Below, in pieces: positions 1 to 11,600 of a stretch of DNA of 64,000 bases. How positions within the stretch are numbered: position 1 is the stretch's first letter; every line of letters starts with the position of its first letter. The DNA is from Phoma sp. XZ068 (lineage: Eukaryota > Ascomycota > Dothideomycetes > Pleosporales > Didymellaceae), in contig RBKR01000003.1 of NCBI GenBank assembly GCA_004835665.1, positions 434,001-498,000 of the forward strand, written 5' to 3'. The position numbers and the translations under genes were made by a program. The notes beneath the pieces were generated by a model. It did no database searches. It saw nothing but the letters and a program-made list of their open reading frames with translations, and had not been told where the DNA came from.

Positions 1-933
1 CTAGAATTTTCTTATTATATAGTAATTATATAATTACTTTAGATAATAACTTTTTATCTTCTTTTACCTTTTTCTTATATTTAGCCTATATCTTATCTAG
101 AGACTTCTAGAAAAGGTTAATATATAAATACCTAATATAGATATACTTAGTATATTTTAGATAGTTTATAGAAGGTATAATAAAATAATTATATCCTAAA
201 GTAAAGTAATAATTATAAGAAATAGGTATAATAGTATTATAGTAATAGATTTTAATACTAAGATATAGACACTTTTAGGTAGTAGAGAAAATAATAATAT
301 AATAGGAACTAAGTAGTAGTAGGGCTATACTTATAATGAATAGCTAATAAAACTTAAGGCAAGTTCTAGAGAAAGAAAAGATACTATTATAATCTACTTA
401 TAACTAGCTAACTAGAATACTAACAGCTATAGATACTAATAGCTTTAATATAATAATTATATAAAGCTTCCTATATACTATAGTTATAGTATAGTTTTAT
501 TATAGATTATATAATAAGCTTACTCCTTAGTAAGTAAGCTAGGTAGACTATATATAAAGGCTTATATAGCTTATATTAAGCTTAGTAATCTTAGCTTATA
601 TAGCTTATAGTAAGCTAGGTAAGCTACTATAATTATTATAGTATATAATAATTAAGAATACTACCCTTATAGTATTATATTTAACCTAATTAATATACTT
701 TATTATTAGAATCTCTACCTATATATTAAGATAGATAGATTAACTATCTATACTCCTTACTATAACCTAACTTTTAAGATAGATAGTCTACTCTATACTA
801 CTTATTATTACCTATAGTTACTATAGTGTTTTACTAAGTATCTATACTCTCTATAATCTACTATATATTTATTTATTCTAAAGAACTAACCTTAGAAGTA
901 CTTATAAGCTTTACTTAGAATATAACCTTAATA
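1..933 (+). mobile_element. 3' end of a RIP-degraded Ty3/Gypsy retrotransposon (internal tail plus 3' LTR)
   Basis: Bases 1-384 are the reverse complement of about 1735-2115, which is the internal 3' end of the minus-strand Gypsy element further right. So this is a plus-strand copy of the same family entering from outside the window. The LTR runs 385-933 (549 bp), from TATTATAATC to AACCTTAATA. The purine-rich tract just before it (about 367-381) is the RIP-eroded version of the G-rich tract still visible as a C-run at 1736-1746. The LTR is followed directly by a different repeat at 934, so TCTAG (934-938) should be its target duplication; the left copy lies outside the window. No ORF survives. 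Confidence 0.75.
385..933 (+). repeat. Gypsy LTR (549 bp variant)
   Basis: The first half resembles the LTRs at 1224-1734 and 16249-16759 read in reverse. The last 60 bases (ACTAACC, GCTTTACTTAG, CCTTAATA) are shared with every Gypsy LTR in the window. It is longer than the 483-, 501- and 511-bp versions. Confidence 0.7.
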
Positions 934-1005
934 TCTAGGTCCCTTACTAAGAAGAGGAAGAAAGTAGTTATTTATATTTATAACCCCTCTACCTACTTTC
1001 TTTAT
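934..1005 (-). mobile_element. Fragment of the small AT-rich element also seen at 20160 and 22161
   Basis: The reverse complement matches the first roughly 70 bases of the two complete copies: it starts with AAAGAAAGTAGGTAG and runs through CTACTTTCTTCCTCTTC to CCTAGA. It is cut at 934 by the Gypsy LTR on its left. Its outer end, at about 1005, abuts Copia integrase sequence, so it appears to have inserted into the Copia element before the Gypsy element inserted into it. Confidence 0.6.
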
Positions 1006-1218
1006 AATAACCTTCTATAATAATATAATCTCTAGTAGTTATAGTTTTATTATTAGTAGGATTATATAGTTTATATATATTCTTTCTTATAAATCCTACT
1101 AGATAATAGGTACTAGCTCTAGAGTCTAGTTTTTTAGTAAAATTACTAGGTTCTTTATAATAGGTTAAAGAACTAAAAACTCTAATATTATTTATATTAG
1201 GTTTTTCTTTATATTTAA
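1006..1218 (-). mobile_element. Copia retrotransposon fragment: end of integrase region
   Basis: Read on the minus strand this gives recognisable but eroded Ty1/Copia integrase C-terminal text: LKYKEKPNINNIRVF, followed by KKLDSRASTYYLVGF (the family has KKLDPRA..ILVGY). It continues exactly from the Copia piece at 16765 once the Gypsy insertion with GATAG duplications is removed: the codons for TPYY end at the right junction and LKYKEK begins at the left one. Confidence 0.75.
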
Positions 1219-1223
1219 GATAG
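1219..1223. repeat. Target-site duplication GATAG, left copy
   Basis: GATAG lies immediately outside the left LTR (1224) and again outside the right LTR at 16760-16764. Five bases is the usual Ty3/Gypsy duplication length. Confidence 0.85.
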
Positions 1224-1734
1224 TATTAAGGTTATAAACTAAGTAAAGCTTATAAATACTTCTAAGGGTTAGTTCTCTAGGATAAATAGATATATAGAGG
1301 ATTAAGAAGTAATAAGAGTAGTATAGAGTAGACTATCTAGCTTATAAGTTAGGTTATAATAAGTAGTATAAATAGTTAATCTATCTAGCTTAAGAGCTAG
1401 GTAGAGATTCTAATAATAAAGTATATTAATTAGGTTAAATATAATGCTATAAGAGTAGTGTTCTTAAGTACTATATACTATAATAATTATAGTAGCTTAC
1501 CTAGCTTACTATAAGCTCTATAAGCTAAGATTACTAAGCTTAATATAAGCTATATAAGCCCTTATATATAGTCTACCTAGCTTACTTGCTAAGAGGTAAG
1601 CTTATTATATAACTTATAATAAAACTATACTATAACTATACTATATAGGAAGCCCTATATAATTATTATATTAGAGCTATTAGTATTTAAGGCTATTAGC
1701 TCTTTAGTTAGCTAGTTATAAGTAGGTTATAACA
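1224..1734 (-). repeat. Gypsy LTR, 511 bp (3' LTR of the minus-strand element)
   Basis: It starts TATTAAGGTTATAAAC and ends GGTTATAACA on the plus strand; on the minus strand this is TG...TA, the RIP-altered form of the usual TG...CA. Same length as its partner at 16249-16759. Confidence 0.88.
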
Positions 1735-4700
1735 CTATCCCCCCTTCCTCTAGAACTTACCTTAAGTTTTATTAGCTATTCTTTATAAGTATAGCCCTAC
1801 TACTACTTAGTCTTTATTATATTATTATATTCTCTACTGCCTAAAAGTGTCTATATCTTAGTATTAAAATCTATTACTATAATACTATTATACTTATTTC
1901 CTATAATTATTACTTTACTTTAGGCTATAATTATTTTATTATACCTTTTATAAATTACCTAAAATATACTAAGTATATTTATATTAGATATCTATATATT
2001 AACCTGTCTTAGAAGTTCTTAGATAAGATATAAGCTAAATATAAAAAGAAGGTAGAAGAAGATAAAAAGTTATTATCTAAAGTAATTATATAATTACTAT
2101 ATAATAAGAAAATTCTAGCCTAAGTAAAGGATAAAGCTATAAAGAAGGCTAAGTACCTAGTAAACAAGTTAGAGAAGTTAGGCAAAAACATCTATACTAA
2201 GAAGATAAACTACTCTATAGTAGATATACTAGTAGAGTATTCTCCTATAATATAGGCTATACTTAACTTACTAGATACTTCTATAAACTTTAGAATAAGT
2301 TTAGTAGTTATTAGTAATTTATAAAGTTTATAACTAGCTTTTATATATTTTCTATATTAGAATAGCCTAACTATTTAACTAGGTACTTATTCTTATAGCT
2401 TTTCTTTTAGTATTATATTATTTTTTTAACTTCTTATTTAGTTTTTTTTTTAACCTAGTAATAGAAGTCTTTCTAGATTAGTATATTAAAGTCTACTAGT
2501 TTTAATAGTAATATATAGAATATAAGGTATATCTTAGTATTCTATAGAAGTTTAAGTTAGTAGTTTATAGGGCTAATTTGCCTAGAAATAAAAAATAGTC
2601 TAATCTTAATATAATCTAGTTTTTTTATTAGTCTTTATATTTATAAGTTTTTTATAAGGAGACAGACTTTATCCCCTTCTTTTAGCTAAGGTACTATTTT
2701 TCTTTTCTAATTAATATAAGAGATTACTTATTATTAAGCTTTATTAATATTTTTAAGTAATTTCTAATATACTTTCTTTAGCCTTTATACTAAGGTTATT
2801 ACTAAATCTATTTAGATATTACTATTAAGAGATCTTATAAAGAGATTTAGATATCTTCTATAATTTATAAAGAATAGTATTATACCTATTACTTCTAATA
2901 GTTTATTATTATATATAATCTATACTATAGGTAATAGTAAAACCTAGTTATCTTATTCTTAGTTACTATATATTCTTAGGTATATTTCTATAGTCTAGTT
3001 TGTTCTTTTTATTTATTTATCTATCTATAGATAGTATATAGTTAATAGCTTCTTCTTAGTACTAATAGCTGCTAGTAGTATAGTTTAATAGTTTAATATA
3101 AAGAGCTTATCTCTATTACTAATAATTAATTCTAGTATACTATAGTATTAAATAATCCTATCTAGAAATACTTATACAAGCTACTCTATAGTATAACTAT
3201 ATTAAAATAGTATTATTTTAGCTGCTTTAGTAAACCTATCTACTATAATAAAGATTAAGTTATAGGTATATCCTATAATAGAGTCCTTAGAGATTAGTAG
3301 CTATATAATAAAATCTATTATAATATTTATCTATAGTACTATAGGTAGCTCTATTACTTATATTTCTCTATATCTTATATAAGTACTATATTTATTTTAT
3401 TAATAGGCAATATAGTTCTTAATAAATTTAGTAACCTTGTCCTTTATATTTAGAAACCTATAGTATTACTTAATAAGCTTTATTATTTATATAATTCTAG
3501 AGTGTCTATAAAGTAGGTTATTATAGTATTATATAATAATTTCTATTTATAATTCTTCTAGTACTACTATAGGTATATATTATTCTTATTAAACTTATAT
3601 TATATTATTAAGCTACTAGAAGAGTCCTAATAACCTATCTTTATTAACTCTAAGTATAGTAAATTAATTAATTATTTTTTCTCCTGCTAGGTTATATTGT
3701 CTGCTAAGTATATTAGCTCTACTATTATCTTTCTCTAGAGTATATAGTATCTTAAACCTATACTATTCTAATAGTTTAGACTAGCACACTTATTATTAGT
3801 TAAGTGTCTTAGTTATAGTAAAATATACTAGGTTTTTATAGTTAGTGTAGATAGTAAGTTCTAAGTAACTTTCTATATAGATTCTCTAGTGTTCTAGAGC
3901 TAATATAATAGCTAGTAGTTCCTTATTATATATATTATATTATTCCTCTAGTCTTAAAAATTTTCTAGAGTAATAGGTAATTAGGTACTATTATCTATCT
4001 TATTCTTAAGTAGTATAAGCTCCTAATACTAAGTCTAATATATCTATCTTAATTTAAAGTAACTTACTACTTTTAAATATAATTATTATAGGTAGCTTAA
4101 TATAGAACTATTTAAGTAACTAGAAAGTATTTTCTTATACTTATTCCTACTTAAATAGTATATCCTTTTATATAAGTTTTATAAGCAGCAGAGCTTTAAG
4201 TAAGTAATCCTTAATAAAGTATTAATTAAAGTTAATAAATTCTAGAAATTCTTAAATTCCCTTAAGAGATATAGGAGTTAGCTAGCCCTTTATAACCTAA
4301 ATCTTAGTTTTACTTATTTTAACTCTATATCTTCCTATAATATAGCTAAGGAATTTTACTTCTTCTTTATACTATTTATACTTCTTAGGCTTAAGTTAAA
4401 GATCTACTTCTTTAAGGTATTCTAACACTTCCCTAATATAGGTAATATATTCTTCTAGTATTACTAAATATACTAGAATATTATTAAGGTATACTACTAC
4501 TATAATATCTAGGTATACTCTTAATATATTATTAATAAGTACTTAATATATAGCTAGTATATTAGTAAGCTTAAATAGTATTACTAAATACTTATAATAA
4601 CTATAGCATATTCTAAATATAGTCTTCTATTCTTTACCTTTCTTTATATATATAAGGTTATATACTCTATATAAATCTAGTATAGTAAAGTATTATACTT

Positions 4701-6680
4701 TAAATAACTAATCTTATAGTTTCTTAATATTTAGTAGGGGGTATTAGTTCTTAATTATAATATTATTAAGTTTCTAGTAATTAATATATATTTATAGTTT
4801 GCTATCTTTCTTTAGTATAAAGAGAACTAGAAATCCTACTAGTAATTTTAATTTCTATATAAATTCCTTCTTAAGGTTTTTATTAATATATTTCTTAAGT
4901 ATCCTAAGCTCTTTTTTAGATATTCTATATATAGGCCTAAAAGGTAGTTTCTTTTCTTTCTAGAGCCTTATCTTATAATTCTAGAGTTTATACTATAGTA
5001 ATACTATTATAGTCTTATTATCTTAGAAGAGTTCTTTATAACTCTTATATTTATCTAGGATATTAAGAGTTGCACCTTATTTCTTCTTAACTATTACTTT
5101 ATAACTAGTAAGGTATTCTATATCTATATAGTTAACTACTCTATCTTAGTGTATCTTATATATTAAAGAGATATTATTAATCTCCTTCTTATCTACTAGT
5201 TATATTATAAACTATATAGACTATAATATAGTAGTACTATATCTATATTAGCTTAATAAAAGCTATTAATTTATCTAATTAATATCTAGATTGTGCTTTC
5301 TTAACTAGAGGAGTCCTAGTATAATATTATAAGTAGCTATCTTAAAAATATCTAGGTCTAATTCCTTATAGTATCTATAAATCTAGAGAGGTACTATAGT
5401 TACCTTATATATAATCTTAGATTCCTTAGGTATTAGTTCTCTATTAGCTACTCTAAGTAGATATAGTATCTTTTTCTATATAGAGTATAGTCTAGCTATT
5501 CTTATAGCTTATAAAGAGATATAGTTTAATTATACTCTAGAGTCTAATAGTGCCTTTATCTATCTTTTATTAATTCTAATAGGTAATTTAATTAGTTAGT
5601 AATATCTATTAATACTATTAATAGATTAATTCCTAGTACTTACTAGCACTATTCTAAAAAAGGATCTTCTTATAAGAGAGCTTATTCTAAGGGTATTAAT
5701 AGTCTCTATTCTTGAATAAGTTAGTATAGTTCTAGAAAATAATACTTAGGGCTAAATCTATAAGCTGCTTTTTCCTTATAATATTACTTATACTTATTAT
5801 TTATATATAGCTACTACTAATATTCCTTATAGTTTCTATTAATAATTATCTATATATCTAGAATATCTTTAGAGTATATATACTCTAGAAAGTATAGGTA
5901 TATTTACTTATTAAATAAATAGTCTAGGTATCTTACTTACTTATACTAGTACTATTCTTCTCTATACTATAGTCTATTAGTAAGAAAGGTTTAGTACTTA
6001 ACTTTTTCCTTATAGTACTCTTTATACCTATTATATAGATACTAGTCCTATATTATATTCTTATATAATAGGTTATATTAATCTATTTTATATAGTATAG
6101 ATATCTATACCTTAGATACTATTATTAGTCTAGTAAAGTCTAGTTTATCTTTATATAGGAAGTTATACTTATAATAGTTAAAGTCCTACTAGGTTATAGT
6201 ATTGCTTATACTCTACTTATAGAATATTTCTTTAGCCTAGTCTTTATTATATAGGCTGCTATTATTAAGTTAGAAGTTTAATTAGACTAGTATATCTATA
6301 TTATAGGCTAGATAGGCCTTAGCATGTTTAGCTTCTATATTCTATATAGCTTATAAAAGGTTATAGTAATTATTACTTTTATAATCTAGGTATTTCTTAA
6401 GTAGTTCTAGGGTAATTTTACTCTAAGTATTCCTATATTATTCTATATACCTTTATTTAATATACTTCTTATATTATTATATTATAAGGGGCTTAGTTAC
6501 TAGCTAGGTCTATACCTTTAGTAGTATAGTATTACTATTTTCTCTATTAAATGTCTATATTAACTAGAATTTATAATATAGTATCTCTAGTCTAATAATA
6601 ATTTCTAGTATAGGTTTATATATAACTTCTAGTTTAGGGTCTTTTATTAGTTGTCTAATTTCTTTAGTAAGAATTTCCTA

Positions 6681-6685
6681 TTTAC
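6681..6685. repeat. Target-site duplication TTTAC, left copy
   Basis: TTTAC flanks the plus-strand Gypsy element here and at 15250-15254. Removing the element joins sequence that is continuous in the related minus-strand copy near 29281-29400. Confidence 0.87.
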
Positions 6686-6828
6686 TATTATAATCTTAGA
6701 AGAAGAGGTATAGTATAATAAAGTTATAGTTATAGATTAACAGTATAGAGCTAAGAAGACTATATAACATCCTATAATCCTATAGAAATAAACTATACTA
6801 AGAGTATAAGATAGTATAAGATACTATA

Positions 6829-6876
6829 ACGTAAACCACCACCGAGAGCGACAACCCACCGAGAGCGACAAAATCT
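6829..6876 (+). repeat. Left terminal inverted repeat (48 bp)
   Basis: Begins ACGTAAACCACCACCGAGAG and ends CGACAAAATCT. It is a perfect inverted match of 8630-8677. Inside it the 15-mer CACCGAGAGCGACAA occurs twice head to tail (about 6839 and 6857), a likely duplicated transposase-binding site. Confidence 0.95.
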
Positions 6877-6896
6877 CTTGGCACGACTAACACTAG

Positions 6897-8597
6897 TTAT
6901 GAATTATCAGATTCATCGCTATCAAACAAGGATCCTATGAACCTTGTGCTCGCATCTGATTCAGAAGTGTCTTCTGAATCCTTTTTGCACGTACGAGCGT
7001 TGTGCCCAGTCCCTCCACAGTTCCCACAGCGCCGTAGAGCTGGTTGTGCTATTTCTTGATCACCACCACCTCGAGTCCTTTTGGACGACAAAGCCACCAC
7101 AGACGCCTCAGCAGCTACCTGCGCTGACCCTACTCCATACTCCAATGTACCCCCATGCTGAATCTGCTTCCTTTTGCGCCCTTTCCGCTTGGTCATCACT
7201 GCCAATTGCTCTTCAAGCTCAGTATTGCGGGCAGCAAGAAGCGCATTTTGATGCAGCATTAGTTCAGCTCCCTTTACAAGCTGTGAGAAGCCAGCTTGGG
7301 CAGCAACTGGTGACCGAGTAAAAGACTCGCTCACAAGCTTTGACTGAGACCCAAATTCATGCGTATTGCTTGGAGTCTTCGACTGCCACGGGGTTGTTGG
7401 TAGTGGGGGTTGAGGCGGGGTACGCAACCGTGTCTCCAGGCGATCCAACACTACCTGCGCGTTGACAGGGACTAGTCCTGATGCCTCAAAGGCCTTTCGA
7501 CAATTAGCCTGTGTGAATACGTCAAAAAACGCGTCCTTGAAGGCAGGTAGGAAGCCTTCCTTGTTGATGTGGAAGACGCGTCGGCGTGCCAAGTCTCGGA
7601 CGCGTTGGGAGTACTTCCGCTTCAATGGCGAGAAGCAGACCACATCAAGTGGCTGGAGGATGTGTGATGAATGGGGAGGCATACAGAGCGTAAGGATCTT
7701 GTTCTCCAAGCAATAGTCCTTGAACTCCTGGTTAAGGTGGCTCTCGTGACCGTCCAAAATGAGCAGCCGGTATACCCCCACCTGACGCGCTGTTGTATGC
7801 GTGTCAAAGTGCTTCAACCACTCCAGGCCAAGCGCGTTGTTTGTCCATCCGTTCTCTGAGACAGAGAGCTTCCAATTACGCGGTATATCTGCCTCCTCGT
7901 ACCATGCAGAGATGTGGACACGCCCTTTGTAGATGATAAATGGCGGGGTTGCGTGGCCAGCAGCGCAGATACTCTGGATGACTGTAACCCACTCGCGATC
8001 TCCTGGCTGAACGAGCTCTGGTCGAGTACGTCTATCAGAGCCTGTGACGACCTTCATGGACCCAATGACGCCCATCTGGAAGCCAGTCTCGTCAAAGTTG
8101 TGCACGTCGTCGTCATGGACGCCGTACTTGGCTTTGGTATCCTCTACCAACTTGAACCACGCGCCAATGACCTCAGGATCTTCCTGCATTATCCTCTGCC
8201 TATCCTTTGCTCGATTGAACGCCATCTTGAGCCTATCTGAGCGCGTCACAAAGCGCGCAGCCCAGTGCTTGCCAACTGGCTTTCCATCACGCACACCCAA
8301 CAGTTTATCAGCCATATCTGCCACCTCACACAGCCGGGGCGCAAAGCCTCGCGCGTCAAGGTCAAGTATGTATTGGATAATCGTCTCTTCCTCTATTGCA
8401 GTAAGCTTGAGGCAGTTCACGCGTGTTTCGAGTCGAAATGGTATTCCCTTGGCACGTTTAGATAGGGTATGATGATTAACGTTGAATGCTGCAGCAGCGC
8501 GTCGCAGGCTTGGAAATTCATCTGAACGATAGGCTAGAAGGGCAAGCTGGACCCTACCTTCGTCTTGTTGATATTGCGCGTTGTGTTGTTGAGACAT
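6897..8597 (-). CDS. Transposase, Fot1/pogo type (CENP-B HTH plus DDE_1), intact
   Basis: The 566-aa ORF has no stop or intron. Residues about 15-50 form a Psq/Tc5-like helix-turn-helix, and 65-130 a CENP-B-type second HTH, together the DNA-binding half that recognises the terminal repeats. The DDE_1 catalytic core holds three acidic residues in family contexts: D169 in NFDETGF, D282 in ILDGHESH and D318 in QPLDV. A CCHC zinc knuckle (CGNCGGTGHNARTC, residues 524-537) lies near the acidic C-terminus, as in several fungal pogo-like transposases. The stop at 6897 lies 20 bp inside the left TIR, and the ATG at 8597 is 32 bp from the right TIR. All features expected of an active enzyme are present; activity itself is inferred. 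Confidence 0.95.
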   Translation of the reverse strand: MSQQHNAQYQQDEGRVQLALLAYRSDEFPSLRRAAAAFNVNHHTLSKRAKGIPFRLETRVNCLKLTAIEEETIIQYILDLDARGFAPRLCEVADMADKLLGVRDGKPVGKHWAARFVTRSDRLKMAFNRAKDRQRIMQEDPEVIGAWFKLVEDTKAKYGVHDDDVHNFDETGFQMGVIGSMKVVTGSDRRTRPELVQPGDREWVTVIQSICAAGHATPPFIIYKGRVHISAWYEEADIPRNWKLSVSENGWTNNALGLEWLKHFDTHTTARQVGVYRLLILDGHESHLNQEFKDYCLENKILTLCMPPHSSHILQPLDVVCFSPLKRKYSQRVRDLARRRVFHINKEGFLPAFKDAFFDVFTQANCRKAFEASGLVPVNAQVVLDRLETRLRTPPQPPLPTTPWQSKTPSNTHEFGSQSKLVSESFTRSPVAAQAGFSQLVKGAELMLHQNALLAARNTELEEQLAVMTKRKGRKRKQIQHGGTLEYGVGSAQVAAEASVVALSSKRTRGGGDQEIAQPALRRCGNCGGTGHNARTCKKDSEDTSESDASTRFIGSLFDSDESDNS

Positions 8598-8629
8598 GTT
8601 AGGATGAAAGGAGGAGGAGTGGTCTTGGC

Positions 8630-8677
8630 AGATTTTGTCGCTCTCGGTGGGTTGTCGCTCTCGGTGGTGGTTTACGT
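8630..8677 (-). repeat. Right terminal inverted repeat (48 bp)
   Basis: Perfect inverted copy of 6829-6876, followed by TA at 8678-8679. Identity stops at the 49th base (CTTGG on the left against GCCAA on the right), so the repeat length is well defined. Confidence 0.95.
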
Positions 8678-11600
8678 TATATATATCTTATAGAAACTAT
8701 AGACTACTTATAGAAACTATAAGGCCTCCTATAAGACTTTATAGAATATTATAAAAAATATAGGATACTTCTTAGTATATAGTAATTAAAAACACTACCT
8801 TTATAGTATTATATTTAACCTTATTAATTAACTTTATTATTAGAACTTAGCCTAACTCTTAAGCTAGACAGATTAACTATCTATACTACTTATTATTAAC
8901 CCTATAGTTATTATAGTGTTTTACTAGGTATCTATACTAACCCCTCCTATACTAGCACTTATTCTAGAGAACTAACCTTAGAAGTATTTATAAGCTTTAC
9001 TTAGTTTATAACCTTAATATTTTAAACACCTCTAAGATAAGTACTATATTAGAAACCTATACTACCCCTAGTAACTCTACTAATATAAATAGTAATACTA
9101 ATATAAAGGCTACTATTACTATGCGCCTTATAAATATTACTAAGCCTAACTTCTACTATAGTAAATATACTAAGTTAGAGGATTAGCTTATATAGTAGGA
9201 CCTCTTCTTTATATTCTAAGGAGACTATATTAATAAGAATAAGAAAGTTACTCTTATCTCTAGTTATATAAGAGGTTAAGCTTTCTAATAGGTTAAACTA
9301 TTTATTAAAAAGTACTACTCTACTACTAACTCTACTAATATTAATAAATAGATTAAAGACTTTAATAAATTTAAGGAAAAGATTTAACTAGTCTTTAGAG
9401 TTTTTAATAAACTTATAATTATATAATAAAATATTTAATATCTATAATAAAATGTAGCTACTGCTAACTATATAGCTAACTTTTAGTAACTTACTACTAA
9501 TACTAGTTAGAATAATATTATACTTACTACTATATTTTATTAGGAACTTAAAATATATATTAAGGAAGAACTAATATACTATAATAGTACTATTAATAAA
9601 TTAGATAAACTTATTAATACTATAATTAAGATTAATATTTAACTCTATAAGCTCTACTAAGAGCTTAAAGAGGACTTATATACTTAAGCCTAGGCCTAGC
9701 TAGTATAAGCACCCTTATATAATTAATAGGTAAATAACTATATTTATTAAGGAAACTATAGAAATAATTACTAACCTAATATAGGATACTATATCTATAG
9801 TACTTATAGTAGTTACTATAGACCTAAGGCTATAAACCTATTTAACATTAATAAGGGTCCTATAAATATAAAGCTATAATAAAATAAAAAGAAAAGATAT
9901 AGTAATAATAACAGTAATAAGAGTAGAACTTATTATAACTATAGTAAACTAGGCTACTTTACTAAAGATTGCTAATAGAATAAAGTATTCTAGTAGATTA
10001 ATATGCTAGTTATAATACTAGAAGGCAAGAATACTAGTAATAAATAAGAGATTCTTACTAAAAATATAGAATAACTTATAGAAGACCTAGAGTTAAGATA
10101 TAAGGTAGATACTAAGCACTAAGGTATAAGTATTGCCTAATCTATAACACTATACTATAAGTCTTAGGCTATACAGATATCTAATATAGAAGAAACTATA
10201 CTACTATCTAAATATTACCTAAAGAAAAATAATAATAATTAAGAATAAATAGTATATTCTACTATAGTATAATGTAGGGTATAATATAATATATATTATT
10301 AAGAATATAAGTAATATAAAGCTAAGAGAGCTAATAACAAAGCCTATGCTAAATTATATTAAGACCTAATTATCCTCTCTATTAAGGTAGGCAATAATAA
10401 AGAAAATTAGTATAATAAGTTATATAAAGAATACTAACAATATTATTAACTAGAAGTATATTAGAACTAGAATAACAATTACCTAGAACCTAATTATAGC
10501 CTAGACCTAAGAAACCTATACTATAAGGTACTATTATAGACAGTATACTACTATAATAGTTACTAGATATATTACTTAGAAAAGCTTAATTTAGGATAGT
10601 TTCTAAAGAGATATCTATATAAACTATAATAGGAAGATTATAAGGAGGACTACTATATACTACACCTAATAAATAAATATAATAACTAATACTTTTCTAG
10701 CTAAAATAAGTCTAAGTATAGATAATAAGAACTAGTAGTAAATAAGTAATACTTTAATTAGTATTAGCAGACCTGCCTTAATCTCTACTATAAGACCTAT
10801 AAAGAAAAGAAGTAAAGTAATAGCTTTAGATAAGAAAATTCTTTTTTAGGGCAGTACTAGCAGGTACTAGAGATTAATCTATTAATAGTATTAAAAGTAA
10901 TTACTAACTAATTAAGTTACCTATTAAAGTAAATAGAAGATAGATAAAGGCACTCTTAGACTCTAGAGTATAGTCTAATTATATCTCTTTAAGGGCAGTA
11001 TAGCTAGCTAGACTATACTCTACCTAAAAGATAATACCTTACCTACTTAAAGTAGCTAATAGAGAACTAATACCTAAGAAATCTAAGATTATATATAAAG
11101 TAACTATAGTACCTCTTTAGATCTATAGATACTATAAGGAAATAACTCTAGATATTTTTAGGATAGCTACTTATAACATTATACTAGGACTTCTATAGTT
11201 AAGAAAGTATAATCTAGATATTAATTAGAAGAATTAATAGCTTTTATTAAGTTAATATAGATATAGTACTACTATATTATAGCCTATATAGTTTATAATA
11301 TAACTAGTAGATAAGAAAGAGATTAATAATATTTCTTTAATATATAAGATACACTAAGATAGAGTAGTTAACTATATAGATATAGAATACCTTACTAGTT
11401 ATAAAGTAATAGTTAAGAAGAAGAATAGTATACCTCCTAATATTCTAGATAAATATAAGAGTTATATAGAACTCTTCTATAATAAAAAGACTATAAAGGT
11501 ATTACTATAGTATAAACTCTAGAATTATAAGATTAAGCTCTAGAAAGGAAAGAAACTGCCTTTTAGGCCTATATATAGAATATCTAAGAAGGAACTTAGT

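Larger units (their letters stand above)
6829..8677 (-). mobile_element. Intact Fot1/pogo-type (Tc1-mariner superfamily) DNA transposon, 1849 bp, not RIPped
   Basis: The element is bounded by TA (6827-6828 and 8678-8679) and by 48-bp perfect terminal inverted repeats (6829-6876 and 8630-8677) starting ACGTAAACC. It carries one full-length transposase ORF on the minus strand. Base composition is balanced with many CpG sites, in sharp contrast to the RIP-saturated DNA on both sides, so it arrived after RIP had acted on the host LTR, or has escaped RIP. Length, TIRs, TA target and a single transposase of about 560 aa match the fungal Fot1/Pot2 group. Confidence 0.95.
6686..9019 (+). repeat. 5' LTR of the plus-strand Gypsy, split by the Fot1/pogo element
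   Basis: LTR sequence occupies 6686-6828 and 8678-9019. After removing 6829-8679 the length is exactly 483 bp, the same as the 3' LTR at 14767-15249, which acts as a natural empty site. Confidence 0.88.
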
